45,355 nucleotides of DNA, from positions 1 to 45,355 of the forward strand of contig CADEDO010000018.1 in the NCBI GenBank assembly GCA_902826115.1, given 5' to 3'. Shown here one piece after another: positions 29,186 to 37,613 of the stretch. Positions within the stretch are counted from its first letter, which is position 1. Each line of letters opens with the position of its first letter. The notes under the pieces are model-generated. The model did not search any database. It was not told where the DNA came from and saw only the letters and a program-made list of their open reading frames with translations. A program made the position numbers and the translations under genes. The DNA is from an uncultured Nitrosomonas sp. (GTDB lineage: Bacteria > Pseudomonadota > Gammaproteobacteria > Burkholderiales > Nitrosomonadaceae).

Positions 29186-29623
29186 TTATTGGCTATTGCT
29201 GATAGTTTGCGCCCATCGCACCAGATCCTGTTCGCTCATGGCGCCCGATTGCCTGGCTATTTCCTGGCCGCCTTTAAATATGGCTAAAGTCGGGATGCTG
29301 CGGATATGGTAGCGGGCCGCTAAGTTTTGTTCTTCTTCGGTGTTGACTTTGACCAGACGCATTTGAGGCTCCAGGATCGCGGCTGCTTTAGTAAATGCAG
29401 GCGCCATCATTCTGCACGGACCGCACCAGGGCGCCCAGAAATCAACCAGTACTGGAATATCACTATGTGCGATATGTCGGTTGAAGTGGTTTTCAGTCAG
29501 CTCGATCGGGTGCGCCGTAAATAGAGCTTGATGGCAGGCGCCGCAGTTAGGCGATGCGCTCAGGCGATCTGCGGGCACTCGGTTGGTGGCATGACAGTGT
29601 GGGCACACGATATGTAAGGACAT
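29186..29623 (-). CDS. trxC: Thioredoxin 2
   Basis: The product is 145 residues. An N-terminal zinc-binding segment has the pairs CPHC and CGAC (residues about 7-35). A thioredoxin fold follows with active site WAPWCGPCRMM and the cis-Pro segment IRSIPTLAIF. The extra zinc domain identifies the TrxC type, which reduces disulfides in the cytoplasm under oxidative stress. It lies 34 bp upstream of the degS-like gene and 44 bp downstream of cbpM, indicating one operon. Confidence 0.95.
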   Translation of the reverse strand: MSLHIVCPHCHATNRVPADRLSASPNCGACHQALFTAHPIELTENHFNRHIAHSDIPVLVDFWAPWCGPCRMMAPAFTKAAAILEPQMRLVKVNTEEEQNLAARYHIRSIPTLAIFKGGQEIARQSGAMSEQDLVRWAQTISNSQ

Positions 29624-29667
29624 GAGTCATTTTCCTGGTAAATTTATTTGCCTAATCCATTACTTGG

Positions 29668-29985
29668 TTAATCTTTGTTGAATTGGGTCGCGGGTAAACG
29701 AGCGCGCAGAAACTCGATTTCTTCGATTAGATCGATGACCAGCCCCGCGAGCTCGGGATTGCATTCGAAATCCTTTTCAACGGCAATGATTCTTTTAACG
29801 CGTATAAAACAACGACTATCAAATATCCAGGTAGCAGGATCGGCATGAATGGATTCTTCATTGAGTAACAGCCCACAACGGACACGTTCAATGACCCATT
29901 CGCGTGTCACCTGACAACTTCTGGCCAGTTCATCCAGACTCAGCATTGCATCATCAATCACAATGGCATCGATTTCATGCGTCAT
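29668..29985 (-). CDS. cbpM: Chaperone modulator CbpM
   Basis: The product is 105 residues with a MerR-like N-terminal segment (LSLDELARSCQVTREWVIERVRCGLL) and a helical C terminus. CbpM binds the J domain of CbpA and limits its co-chaperone and DNA-binding activity. It starts 3 bp after cbpA ends, the usual cbpA-cbpM arrangement. Confidence 0.9.
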   Translation of the reverse strand: MTHEIDAIVIDDAMLSLDELARSCQVTREWVIERVRCGLLLNEESIHADPATWIFDSRCFIRVKRIIAVEKDFECNPELAGLVIDLIEEIEFLRARLPATQFNKD

Positions 29986-29988
29986 GTC

Positions 29989-30936
29989 TTAAACTCCCAA
30001 ATGTTGGCGCGGGTTGAAAGCCAGTTCCTGCGCCATTGTTTGATAAAACTCACGTGCTTTCTGGGTCGTGGCGGGCGGTAGCACGACTTCCAGTATCAGA
30101 TAGAGGTCGCCTGGGGGTGTTGCAGGGATGCCGCGCCCTTTTAAGCGTAGCTTGCGGCCAGACTGTGAATTCTCCGGGATTCTTACTTCCACCCAACCAT
30201 CGGGAACCGGTATTTTAACCGTTGCACCCAGTGCAGCTTCCCAAGGTGCGATGGGCAATGCAGCGTGGATATCTTTTTTTTCTATGCGATAGCGTGCATG
30301 TGGATTAAATTGTACTTCAAGAAATAAATCTCCGGCAGCCTCTCCTGCCATTCCGGGGCCTCCCTGCCCGGCAAGCCGAATGACTTGACCGGCATGAACG
30401 CCTTTGGGAATGCGGACATTCAGAGTGTGTTCGGTCAGTAGGGTGCGGCCTTGGCTATCCAGTTTGGGCATGCGCAGTGTCAAGCTGCGGCTGGACCCTT
30501 GGTAGGTATCCTCAAGATCGAGCATGATTTTTGCGTGATGATCTTCACCTCGCATACGATGATGTGCATGCCGAGTACCTGCGCCCATTTGTCTGCCGAA
30601 CAATTCGGCGAAGAAATCACTGAAATCGGCTGCCTGAGCGCCATTAAATCCTTGTCCGCTGAACTCAAAGCCCGCATCCCAACCAGGCGGCGGCTGAAAA
30701 TCGCTGCCGGCCTGGAATCCTTGTCCTTGCCCCAGTTGATCGTAAGCGGCACGCTTTTCGGGATCAGAAAGCACTGCATTGGCTTCATTGATTTCTTTCA
30801 TTTTCTGTTCCGCATCGGTTTCCTTGGAAACATCCGGGTGATATTTGCGTGCCAGACGGCGGAATGCTTTTTTAATATCCTCCGCGGTGGCGTCTCGAGG
30901 AACGCCCAATGTTTTGTAGTAATCCTTGAATTCCAA
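29989..30936 (-). CDS. cbpA: Curved-DNA-binding protein CbpA (DnaJ family)
   Basis: The product is 315 residues. An N-terminal J domain contains the HPD motif (RRLARKYHPDVSKETDAE). A Gly/Phe-rich linker follows (about residues 70-120), then two C-terminal substrate-binding beta domains (LNVRIPKGVHAGQVIRLAGQG and IPENSQSGRKLRLKGRGIP). There is no zinc finger, separating it from DnaJ. It acts as a DnaK co-chaperone and nucleoid protein. It leads the stress operon. Confidence 0.95.
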   Translation of the reverse strand: MEFKDYYKTLGVPRDATAEDIKKAFRRLARKYHPDVSKETDAEQKMKEINEANAVLSDPEKRAAYDQLGQGQGFQAGSDFQPPPGWDAGFEFSGQGFNGAQAADFSDFFAELFGRQMGAGTRHAHHRMRGEDHHAKIMLDLEDTYQGSSRSLTLRMPKLDSQGRTLLTEHTLNVRIPKGVHAGQVIRLAGQGGPGMAGEAAGDLFLEVQFNPHARYRIEKKDIHAALPIAPWEAALGATVKIPVPDGWVEVRIPENSQSGRKLRLKGRGIPATPPGDLYLILEVVLPPATTQKAREFYQTMAQELAFNPRQHLGV

Positions 30937-31098
30937 GTCAGTTCTCCCTGTTGATTACGTCATGAATGCGATGGTTACTATCAATCAATGGTGAAGTTGC
31001 CATGTCAGCATAAATTTGTTTTTCAACCTACATGGGTATTCGGCACCGATTTATCAAGTGTTTCAAACAATCCGAGGAGAGCAATGCAATCATCGTGA

Positions 31099-32265
31099 TC
31101 AAAATGGCCCTGTGACTTCAAAAGTCATGCCATCTTCGAGTTTTCCGGTTTTGCCTCGCTGTGAACTGAAATACAGGCGCGAGCCATCAGGACTGAAAGC
31201 AGGCCCGGTGATCTCAGAACGATCATGACCGACCACTTGTAATAAGGGAAATACTTTATCCGCTGTCAGCACAACAATCTGCATATCATCGCCATCTTCG
31301 GCTACCAGTAACTCCCCCTCAGCGCTGGCGGTGAGATTGTCAACGCCGCTGAGCACCGGAAATAGACTCAAGGCCGCGTTATACAGGATGCTGAGATAGT
31401 TTTTGCGTACATCATAGGCCCATACGCGGTTATCGCCCTTGGTTGAAAAATAGACTATGCCATGTTGATACCAGATACCTTCTCCGCCATCGAAATGGGT
31501 GCTGCGGGCAATTTGTTTGCGCGTCGGCAAAGTGGTTGCCAGCGGATCGGGCAGGACGTGCCAGCGAATTGGGCCCGTGTGTCCTTCGATGATTTCCGCT
31601 ACTTCCAAGAAACCATTATCCAGATCGGGATTGCCCGCGCTATCCAGCGACCGTGCTGTATAGCGGTACAAACAGCCATCCGCTTCATCTTCAGTCAGAT
31701 ACAGTTGGTGAAGGCTTGCATCTACGGCGACCGCTTCATGTCTGAACAACCCTAAGGCATTTCTGACTTGCGCAGTTTTCTGGCCATAAGGATCACATTC
31801 CCACACTTGGCCTTTTTCAATTTCCTCGCAAGATAACCAGGTGTACCAAGGCGTAGGACCGCCCGCACAATTACGACTGGTATTTTTTAGGATGGAATAA
31901 GCATCAATCAACTCGCCGCGACGATCAAAGCGCAAGGCGCCTACACCGCCCGCTTTTTTATCAAGCTCACTATTGGATACATAAATCCAACCACCATCTG
32001 CCGTGGGAAAAGCAGCGCCGCCATCGGGTGCCGCATGCCATTGATAACCAAGCAATGTTTGACCTGAGCGGGCGATGACTCGCGAAGTGAATCTTGCGGG
32101 TAAGCGCACACCATTTTGGTCGGGTGGTAGCAATTCTCCCAGTGATTCCAGTGATAAGATGGCTGCTCTCATAGGTGTGGGCAACAAGCTACTACCCACG
32201 CAAATCCCAAACCCCATTAGGCCATAGTGCAAAAGTTTGCGACGTTGTCTGTCGAAGGCATTCAT
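31099..32265 (-). CDS. PhoX-like DUF839 protein with possible Tat signal
   Basis: The product is 388 residues. The N terminus RQRRKLLHYGLMGFGICVGS has a twin-arginine and hydrophobic core typical of Tat export. The body shows DUF839/PhoX features: GGWIYVSNSELD, NCAGGPTPWYTWLSCEEIEKG, RHEAVAVDASLHQLYLTEDEADGCLYRYT, and ITGPAFSPDGSRLYFSSQRG. PhoX proteins are calcium- and iron-dependent periplasmic alkaline phosphatases, but many short DUF839 members are uncharacterised. This one is shorter than classical PhoX, so phosphatase activity is uncertain. Confidence 0.8.
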   Translation of the reverse strand: MNAFDRQRRKLLHYGLMGFGICVGSSLLPTPMRAAILSLESLGELLPPDQNGVRLPARFTSRVIARSGQTLLGYQWHAAPDGGAAFPTADGGWIYVSNSELDKKAGGVGALRFDRRGELIDAYSILKNTSRNCAGGPTPWYTWLSCEEIEKGQVWECDPYGQKTAQVRNALGLFRHEAVAVDASLHQLYLTEDEADGCLYRYTARSLDSAGNPDLDNGFLEVAEIIEGHTGPIRWHVLPDPLATTLPTRKQIARSTHFDGGEGIWYQHGIVYFSTKGDNRVWAYDVRKNYLSILYNAALSLFPVLSGVDNLTASAEGELLVAEDGDDMQIVVLTADKVFPLLQVVGHDRSEITGPAFSPDGSRLYFSSQRGKTGKLEDGMTFEVTGPF

Positions 32266-32395
32266 TTTAAAAGTAACCTATGTATTAATGAATAACGCGA
32301 TGGAGTCTCAGTTTTGCAGTTAGAGATATATTACAATGTTGACATAGATTATGCCGCAGCGATGTTAAATAAATATTGAAGGAAAACACTCTACA

Positions 32396-32779
32396 ATGAT
32401 TCGGATACTGAAGCCAATGGTCACTTTTCTGATGTTCGTGGTCGTACTGTTTGCAATGACAACGATTTTATCTATCACAACGCAATATCCCACTTGGATT
32501 TGTGCCACTTTCTCAGCGGTTTGTGCAATATGGGTCGGTTGGTTTACATGGCGATTGGTTTCCGGGGAAAAAATAGGTGTCGGCTCCGCGGTAATCAGTG
32601 GCGCGCTTATGCTGGGAAGTCTCAGCTTTATCATTGGTTTCCTGGGGCCTATCGCTATTACAAAGGATACCAGCCAGGGCCCATTCATCGGGCTGTTGAT
32701 TGCCGCACCAGTAGGCGTGATTATGGGGGCTATTGGCGGTTATCTCTATGCTGCTAGGCAAAATGCGGCGGGTGACTAA
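32396..32779 (+). CDS. Small hypothetical membrane protein
   Basis: The product is 127 residues with about four hydrophobic helices (MVTFLMFVVVLFAMTTILSI, WICATFSAVCAIWVGWFTW, SAVISGALMLGSLSFIIGFL, LLIAAPVGVIMGAIGGYLY). An AAGGA lies 13 bp before the ATG. No family is recognised. It stands alone, divergent from the PhoX-like gene. Confidence 0.65.
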   Translation: MIRILKPMVTFLMFVVVLFAMTTILSITTQYPTWICATFSAVCAIWVGWFTWRLVSGEKIGVGSAVISGALMLGSLSFIIGFLGPIAITKDTSQGPFIGLLIAAPVGVIMGAIGGYLYAARQNAAGD

Positions 32780-32867
32780 CTAAACAAAAAGCTCCGTGGT
32801 TATTTTGCATGCCATGCGCATGCAAGCATTCGCTGGCATCGATTATGGGCGCGATTGGTAAGAATTT

Positions 32868-33998
32868 TTACTCAAGTTGAGTCAGTTTATTCATTATGTA
32901 TTCTGCTGTGGCACGGGGAGCAAGGTGCGTATCAAACAGCTTTGCATTAAGGCTACCTAGTTCATGTGCTTGTTCAGGATGGGTTGCCAGATGAATTGCG
33001 CGCTCTACGAGTTCATCGGGATCTGTATAAGAAAATTGCTGTTTGAGATGCGTATGGGTTGCCAATAATTCCGGATTGTTTGCTAAGGGTTCGCCAATGA
33101 CAGCGATGCCGAGCGCCATTGCCAAGCTGAATTTGGACGATATGCAGCCTGACGTGCCTTGCGTATAAATGACAATTTTGGCGCGCGATAGCATGTCGAG
33201 ATATTCCAACTGGTTAAGGCGCGGATGAGACTCTTGGGCATATTTTTGCGGCAGCGTTTTTGTCTTATAGCTCGAGAATCCCTTGATTATGTTGAGTGCA
33301 GGCGTATGAGCCAGTTGCTTCATTATTTGATGACGGCGTTCCATGACAGCAACGTGACGAGGGTCATGGCGGAAGCTGGTGACGAAGAAAATATCAATAT
33401 CCTTGTGAGTATTGCGGCGGGCGGTTATTTGTTCGAGTGATGGGAAATTCTTAAGATCGCGCAAACGATTGAGTGCATCGGCCTTATATCCTCTATAGGG
33501 TTGATTGTGATCCAGGCCTGGCCTAAAACCCAATAAAGCGGGCGCAAGCATGAGTCTGCGACTTAGCGCTAGCGGTGAGTTTGGTCGCAGTGGAAAGAAC
33601 TGAGAAATGCTGTGAATTTTTTCTCGGAAGATTTTAAGTTCTGGCGTGTGCTCAATGATTTCCGGATTGTAGTTGACTTTGAAGTAGGCATCCACACATT
33701 GCAAAAGCGGTAAATGATACCCGCCGCTATGATTGATAGCATTGACTGAATTGGCATCGTGGGTATCAATGCAGAAGTACCATTCCTTGTCATTGTTATG
33801 GAATTTAAAAAGAGCCATTGCAAACAATAAATGTTGCCATTCGGGATTCTGAATAGCGGACTTCAAGCGGGCAGGCAATGTATTAACAATGTTGACTGCC
33901 AGTGGTTGGGATTTTTTTAATTCATTGAAGCCATTTAAGTAATAGCCTGAGTAATAAACGGTTGATGTATCGTAGAAACTGACATGCGGGATTTTCAT
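32868..33998 (-). CDS. Putative glycosyltransferase (GT-B-like)
   Basis: The product is 376 residues. The C-terminal half resembles the donor-binding domain of GT-B enzymes: LEYLDMLSRAKIVIYTQGTSG, SSKFSLAMALGIAVIGEPLANNPELL, then DPDELVERAIHLATHPEQAHELG. The N-terminal half contains no motif I recognise. It lies 39 bp downstream of the HpcH/HpaI gene, the last of a three-gene set that includes a sugar-epimerase-like cupin. A role in surface glycan synthesis is inferred. Confidence 0.65.
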   Translation of the reverse strand: MKIPHVSFYDTSTVYYSGYYLNGFNELKKSQPLAVNIVNTLPARLKSAIQNPEWQHLLFAMALFKFHNNDKEWYFCIDTHDANSVNAINHSGGYHLPLLQCVDAYFKVNYNPEIIEHTPELKIFREKIHSISQFFPLRPNSPLALSRRLMLAPALLGFRPGLDHNQPYRGYKADALNRLRDLKNFPSLEQITARRNTHKDIDIFFVTSFRHDPRHVAVMERRHQIMKQLAHTPALNIIKGFSSYKTKTLPQKYAQESHPRLNQLEYLDMLSRAKIVIYTQGTSGCISSKFSLAMALGIAVIGEPLANNPELLATHTHLKQQFSYTDPDELVERAIHLATHPEQAHELGSLNAKLFDTHLAPRATAEYIMNKLTQLE

Positions 33999-34037
33999 GG
34001 CGTGCAGAGAATATTGGCTGAGAGAGATGAAATTTGA

Positions 34038-34850
34038 TCAGACAGTCCACTGAGTTACTTTTGCGCGTAATAGCGTCAATGCATCCATTTGTTGTTCGAT
34101 GCCAGACAAATGCCATCGATCCAGTGCCGCGCGCGCAGCCTTCACTTCATTGGAGAGATCGAGGGTGCGAAAGTCCGGAGTATAAAATACGCGCGAGACC
34201 AGTGCGCGGGTCGCACCCAAACGGGGATATTGGGCATAAATCAGATCCGCAGGTATCGGTAAGCGGTTGTCATTAATCCGACCGATACCTGCAAAGCCAA
34301 AAGGAATGCCCGCGCTAAGCACGATATCAGCAAGCATGTCTACCAGACCGGACGTGAGCATTTCAAAATGATTCGACAGTTTCATGTCCAGATATAAATC
34401 GTTCAGGCCCACATGTATTTCATCAATACCGGAAAGCTGGATGATTTCGCGTAACCGCATCGCAGCGGCGGCTGTTTCAACCAGCAGTGAAACTTGCGCA
34501 CGACCTTGCACAAGCTCTATAAAAGTGGCGGCTTCTTTGACCGTACGAAACATCGGTAGCATTAATACATTCACCCCTTGATCAAGTAAGTAGTTGATTT
34601 CATAGTGTGAATTATCGTGTATCGGATTGGTGCGGGTAAATAGTGCCGAGCGCGTTAATCTCTGCCGAATGGCTTGGATTTCATGGGCTTGATGATCTGA
34701 AATCCATGCTTTACTGGCATCCTGACGATGTTCCTTGCCAATCTTCTCCAAATCGAGACCGATTCGATTGATGCCGGCATCATTGGCAACTTGTGCCAGA
34801 TCGGGATCATTGGTGAATAATGTCAGAACAAAGTCATTGCCATAGCTCAT
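34038..34850 (-). CDS. HpcH/HpaI aldolase / citrate lyase family protein
   Basis: The product is 270 residues with a TIM-barrel pattern. Landmarks are GINRIGLDLEKIGKEHRQ, ALFTRTNPIHDNS, LVETAAAAMRLREI (with the metal-binding Glu) and IDEIHVGLNDLYLDM (with the second acidic ligand). Family members catalyse retro-aldol or lyase reactions on 2-keto or acyl-CoA acids with a divalent metal. The genomic setting between a sugar epimerase-like cupin and a glycosyltransferase suggests a part in unusual sugar-acid or glycan chemistry. Confidence 0.82.
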   Translation of the reverse strand: MSYGNDFVLTLFTNDPDLAQVANDAGINRIGLDLEKIGKEHRQDASKAWISDHQAHEIQAIRQRLTRSALFTRTNPIHDNSHYEINYLLDQGVNVLMLPMFRTVKEAATFIELVQGRAQVSLLVETAAAAMRLREIIQLSGIDEIHVGLNDLYLDMKLSNHFEMLTSGLVDMLADIVLSAGIPFGFAGIGRINDNRLPIPADLIYAQYPRLGATRALVSRVFYTPDFRTLDLSNEVKAARAALDRWHLSGIEQQMDALTLLRAKVTQWTV

Positions 34851-34913
34851 CAGTTTCTTCTCCGTTTACAATTTATCGGGGTTATCGGCAAGGGCAAGAT
34901 AGAGACTGAGGAA

Positions 34914-35423
34914 TTATCTGAACTGATAGGGAATTTTGTCGGTATCGAAAGGTAAGCGCCATTCATCCGGGTCCGAATACACATAGGGACGATCAAAATA
35001 ATTGATGAAACTGCTTTCAGCATTGTCAATATTATGTAACCCATGCCAAATACCCGGTGGAATGGTAGTCAAGATAGGTCGCATGCGACTGAGATGGAAC
35101 ACATTGACTTGGCCGCGCGTGCTTGAATTGGGACGATCGTCAAACAAGACGAGTTTGATCGATCCTTGTGTGACAAAAATGGTGTCAGTCTGATATTCAT
35201 GAATGTGCCAAGCACTGATGGCATTGGCGCGCAAGATGGCATGAATCATATGTCGAATCTGATCCGGGCCCACCGGCCATTCCGGTCTGTAAATCTCGGT
35301 GGTGGCACCGTTACTCGTAATGATGTTGGATACTTCTTTTTGTGTCACGCCTTCAAGCAAAGTGCGTGTCAGTTTGCCATCGGCTGTTGCTGTTTGCTGG
35401 TCTTTGATTGCACCATCTAGCAT
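34914..35423 (-). CDS. dTDP-4-dehydrorhamnose 3,5-epimerase-like cupin (RmlC/WxcM family)
   Basis: The product is 169 residues with a cupin fold. WHIHEYQTDTIFVTQGSIKLVLFDDRPNS-type sequence is followed by PPGIWHGLHNIDNAESSFINYFDRPY and DEWRLPFDTDKIPYQF. These are typical of RmlC-related epimerases. It leads the three-gene minus-strand set. Whether it is a true RmlC or a related sugar isomerase cannot be settled here, because rmlA, rmlB and rmlD are absent from the window. Confidence 0.8.
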   Translation of the reverse strand: MLDGAIKDQQTATADGKLTRTLLEGVTQKEVSNIITSNGATTEIYRPEWPVGPDQIRHMIHAILRANAISAWHIHEYQTDTIFVTQGSIKLVLFDDRPNSSTRGQVNVFHLSRMRPILTTIPPGIWHGLHNIDNAESSFINYFDRPYVYSDPDEWRLPFDTDKIPYQFR

Positions 35424-35665
35424 TTTATGTTGCCTCCTAAAGTGTGATGTATGAGTTTTATCTATCGCTTGTCGGTTGAGTAAAGCGCGAAAAATCGCTC
35501 AAGATAGCTATTCATATCACAATTGAATTGGAATTGATGTCAGAAATAGTGGGGAATAAATCCTCTAAATCGAGATTGTTAATTCTTAGATAATGATAGG
35601 ATTGGATCTTATAGAGTTTGAGAAAAACCAATTTTGGTGATTGATTATCCTGATCATTTATTTAA

Positions 35666-36586
35666 ATGAGCACTATTTTTACTTATTTGCGTGGCTATGC
35701 TTTGACGATCGACAAAGCGCTGTTATTTTTTTGTATGGTGTGGATGAGCATTCTGATAGCACTCAACTATCGGTTGGGTATCGAACAAGAATTGATTAAA
35801 GCATTAGATTCCCGCTTTGATCAGTGGCTGGCACTTTTTCTGGTTTACTGTAGCGCATTTATCGTTCCATATATATTTGTCATAGTATTCAGAAAGCAGC
35901 AGGTAACAACTCCGCCGATGTTCTGGACGCTGCTGCTGATTGCGCCTGTATTGTTTGCAATCAAAGTGAGTGTCGTCAATCCACTGGAAAATGAAATCAA
36001 TGGTATATGGGGAGTCTATCTGACCAGTGTCACGACGCTGCCGTTTAAATGTTTAGTCGTGCTTATTTCGCTAATAATCATCTATAAGCTACTGCCTGCA
36101 CAACCCAGTTTCTGGGGATTCACATTTCAGGGTGTTGAATGGCGAACCTATGGTTGGATGCTGGTTATGATGATGCCGCTCATCCTGTTTGCCAGCACCC
36201 AGGCGGATTTCTTAAATGCTTACCCTCGATTAAAGCAAATCGCATTTATTGAGCCGCATACGAACAATCCGTTGTGGTATCAGCTGCTGTATGAAATCAG
36301 TTATGGCGTCGATTTCATTACCATAGAGTTATTCTTTCGAGGATTCCTGGTATTTGCATTTGCTCGTTATGTCGGGGCGGCGGCTATTCTGCCGATGGCA
36401 ACATTTTATTGCAGCATTCATTTTGGCAAGCCCTTGTTTGAATGCATCTCTTCTTTCTTTGGAGGGCTGGTGCTGGGTATGATTGCTAGCAGAACCCAGT
36501 CGATCATGGGCGGCCTGACCGTGCATTTGGGCGTGGCCTGGATGATGGAGATAGGCGGCTACTGGGGCAATCTGTGGATGAGATAA
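35666..36586 (+). CDS. CPBP-family intramembrane protease (Abi/CAAX type)
   Basis: The product is 306 residues with about eight hydrophobic helices. The CPBP motif 1 region reads TIELFFRGFL. The usual EExxxR therefore has Ile for the first Glu but keeps the second Glu and Arg. A motif 2-like segment is MATFYCSIHFGKPLFE, and a motif 3-like segment is GGLTVHLGVAWMMEIGG. CPBP proteins are membrane-embedded glutamic-type peptidases, some acting in prenyl-protein processing or bacteriocin immunity. Loss of the first Glu occurs in a known variant group, so catalytic activity is uncertain. Confidence 0.78.
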   Translation: MSTIFTYLRGYALTIDKALLFFCMVWMSILIALNYRLGIEQELIKALDSRFDQWLALFLVYCSAFIVPYIFVIVFRKQQVTTPPMFWTLLLIAPVLFAIKVSVVNPLENEINGIWGVYLTSVTTLPFKCLVVLISLIIIYKLLPAQPSFWGFTFQGVEWRTYGWMLVMMMPLILFASTQADFLNAYPRLKQIAFIEPHTNNPLWYQLLYEISYGVDFITIELFFRGFLVFAFARYVGAAAILPMATFYCSIHFGKPLFECISSFFGGLVLGMIASRTQSIMGGLTVHLGVAWMMEIGGYWGNLWMR

Positions 36587-36635
36587 TTTCAAATCCGGTG
36601 ACAACTTGACTCTGGAGTGCTGCTGTCAGTTGTCA

Positions 36636-36677
36636 AACAGTAGTGTGGATTGCCCTCAGGTAACTCACACTACTGTT
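36636..36677. repeat. Inverted repeat between convergent genes
   Basis: AACAGTAGTGTG (36636-36647) and CACACTACTGTT (36666-36677) form a perfect 12-bp stem with an 18-base loop. It separates the CPBP gene from the convergent secreted-protein gene and may terminate transcription, although no U-tract is evident. Confidence 0.6.
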
Positions 36678-36708
36678 GGTTGAGTAACAGAAGCGTTACA
36701 ACAATTTT

Positions 36709-37221
36709 TTATTTACGTGAAAGTCGAACAGTACCAACGCTATCCAGATATGCGCCCAGTCGTTTCGCCAGGTAAACTTCTTGAACACCTGTTGACGAGC
36801 TGGTTTTGCTTTCCAGACCAACACCACAGTCATAGATTTGAGCGTCTAATATGGCAACACGTGTGTTGTGATTTTCATTGATGGCTTTGTCAATGAAGTT
36901 GGCATAAGTGTTGTTGGCGCCTTTGGAAGTATCTACTACCACAGTTCCATCGGGTAGTGTGACAACGACACGGCCATTGGCGATCAAGGTTGCTGTTGCA
37001 TTGGCTTCAGCCAACAATATTGCATAAGTACCTTGATTGGTAACGTTATTCAATTTGTTTCTGAAGCTGGTCACTTTTGCTGGAGTAAGTATGGCATTCA
37101 AGGTGTCGTAAGGTGCCGCGGCTAATTTAGTGGTAACTTGTGGTGCGCATGCTGCCATTGCATTGAAACTAGTAACGAATAATGCAGTCAATACAAGAAG
37201 AACTAATGAGGCTTTTTTCAT
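36709..37221 (-). CDS. Secreted protein of unknown function
   Basis: The product is 170 residues. A clear signal peptide (MKKASLVLLVLTALFVTSFNAMA) is followed by a mature part with two Cys residues (ACAP and YDCGVG) that may form a disulfide. The segment ANGRVVVTLPDGTVVVDTSKG resembles the core of extracytoplasmic Cache/PAS-like sensor domains. The C terminus is VYLAKRLGAYLDSVGTVRLSRK. I do not recognise a named family. A free-standing periplasmic ligand-binding domain is possible. Confidence 0.7.
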   Translation of the reverse strand: MKKASLVLLVLTALFVTSFNAMAACAPQVTTKLAAAPYDTLNAILTPAKVTSFRNKLNNVTNQGTYAILLAEANATATLIANGRVVVTLPDGTVVVDTSKGANNTYANFIDKAINENHNTRVAILDAQIYDCGVGLESKTSSSTGVQEVYLAKRLGAYLDSVGTVRLSRK

Positions 37222-37302
37222 TTTGTAATCTCCAATTTATTTATAAATACCTTGAAACAAGTACGACCTGGTTAAAGTGACCGTAAATGCATCGGTTGTA
37301 AT

Positions 37303-37341
37303 CAACATAAGTCTTACCAGTCTGATGCTTGACTTATGTTG
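37303..37341. repeat. 11-bp inverted repeat upstream of the secreted protein
   Basis: CAACATAAGTC (37303-37313) and GACTTATGTTG (37331-37341) are perfectly complementary with a 17-base spacer. They lie about 80-120 bp upstream of the secreted-protein start. This could be an operator or a leader hairpin. Confidence 0.6.
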
Positions 37342-37574
37342 GTGGAGATACTAACAGTCGATAATGTCACGCTCATGACAGTACTGTTAAGGTTGAGAGA
37401 TAACGGGAACGAGATTGAGTCTCATGAAAGTGATTTTTCTGTGTTTGACAACACCCTGGATACTCGGTAGATTCTTGGGCAAAAAAGGGGCTCATATTTT
37501 CTATGTCCCTAATGTCGCTTAATGAATTATTGTCTAGTTGGTATTACCTCACAGTAAAAAAGTTTGAATCCATT

Positions 37575-37589
37575 TGCGCATAATGCGCA
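37575..37589. promoter_or_regulatory. Palindrome TGCGCATAATGCGCA upstream of cysH
   Basis: Two perfect 7-bp arms flank one central base. The site is centred about 32 bp before the cysH start codon. It could bind a dimeric regulator or be incidental. Confidence 0.45.
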
Positions 37590-37613
37590 CTTCTTAACGA
37601 ATGAGTCACGCCT

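Larger units (their letters stand above)
37222..37613. other. Intergenic region between the secreted-protein gene and cysH
   Basis: This divergent region holds two notable symmetric elements, listed separately at 37303-37341 and 37575-37589. It presumably carries both promoters. No extra gene was seen. Confidence 0.5.
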
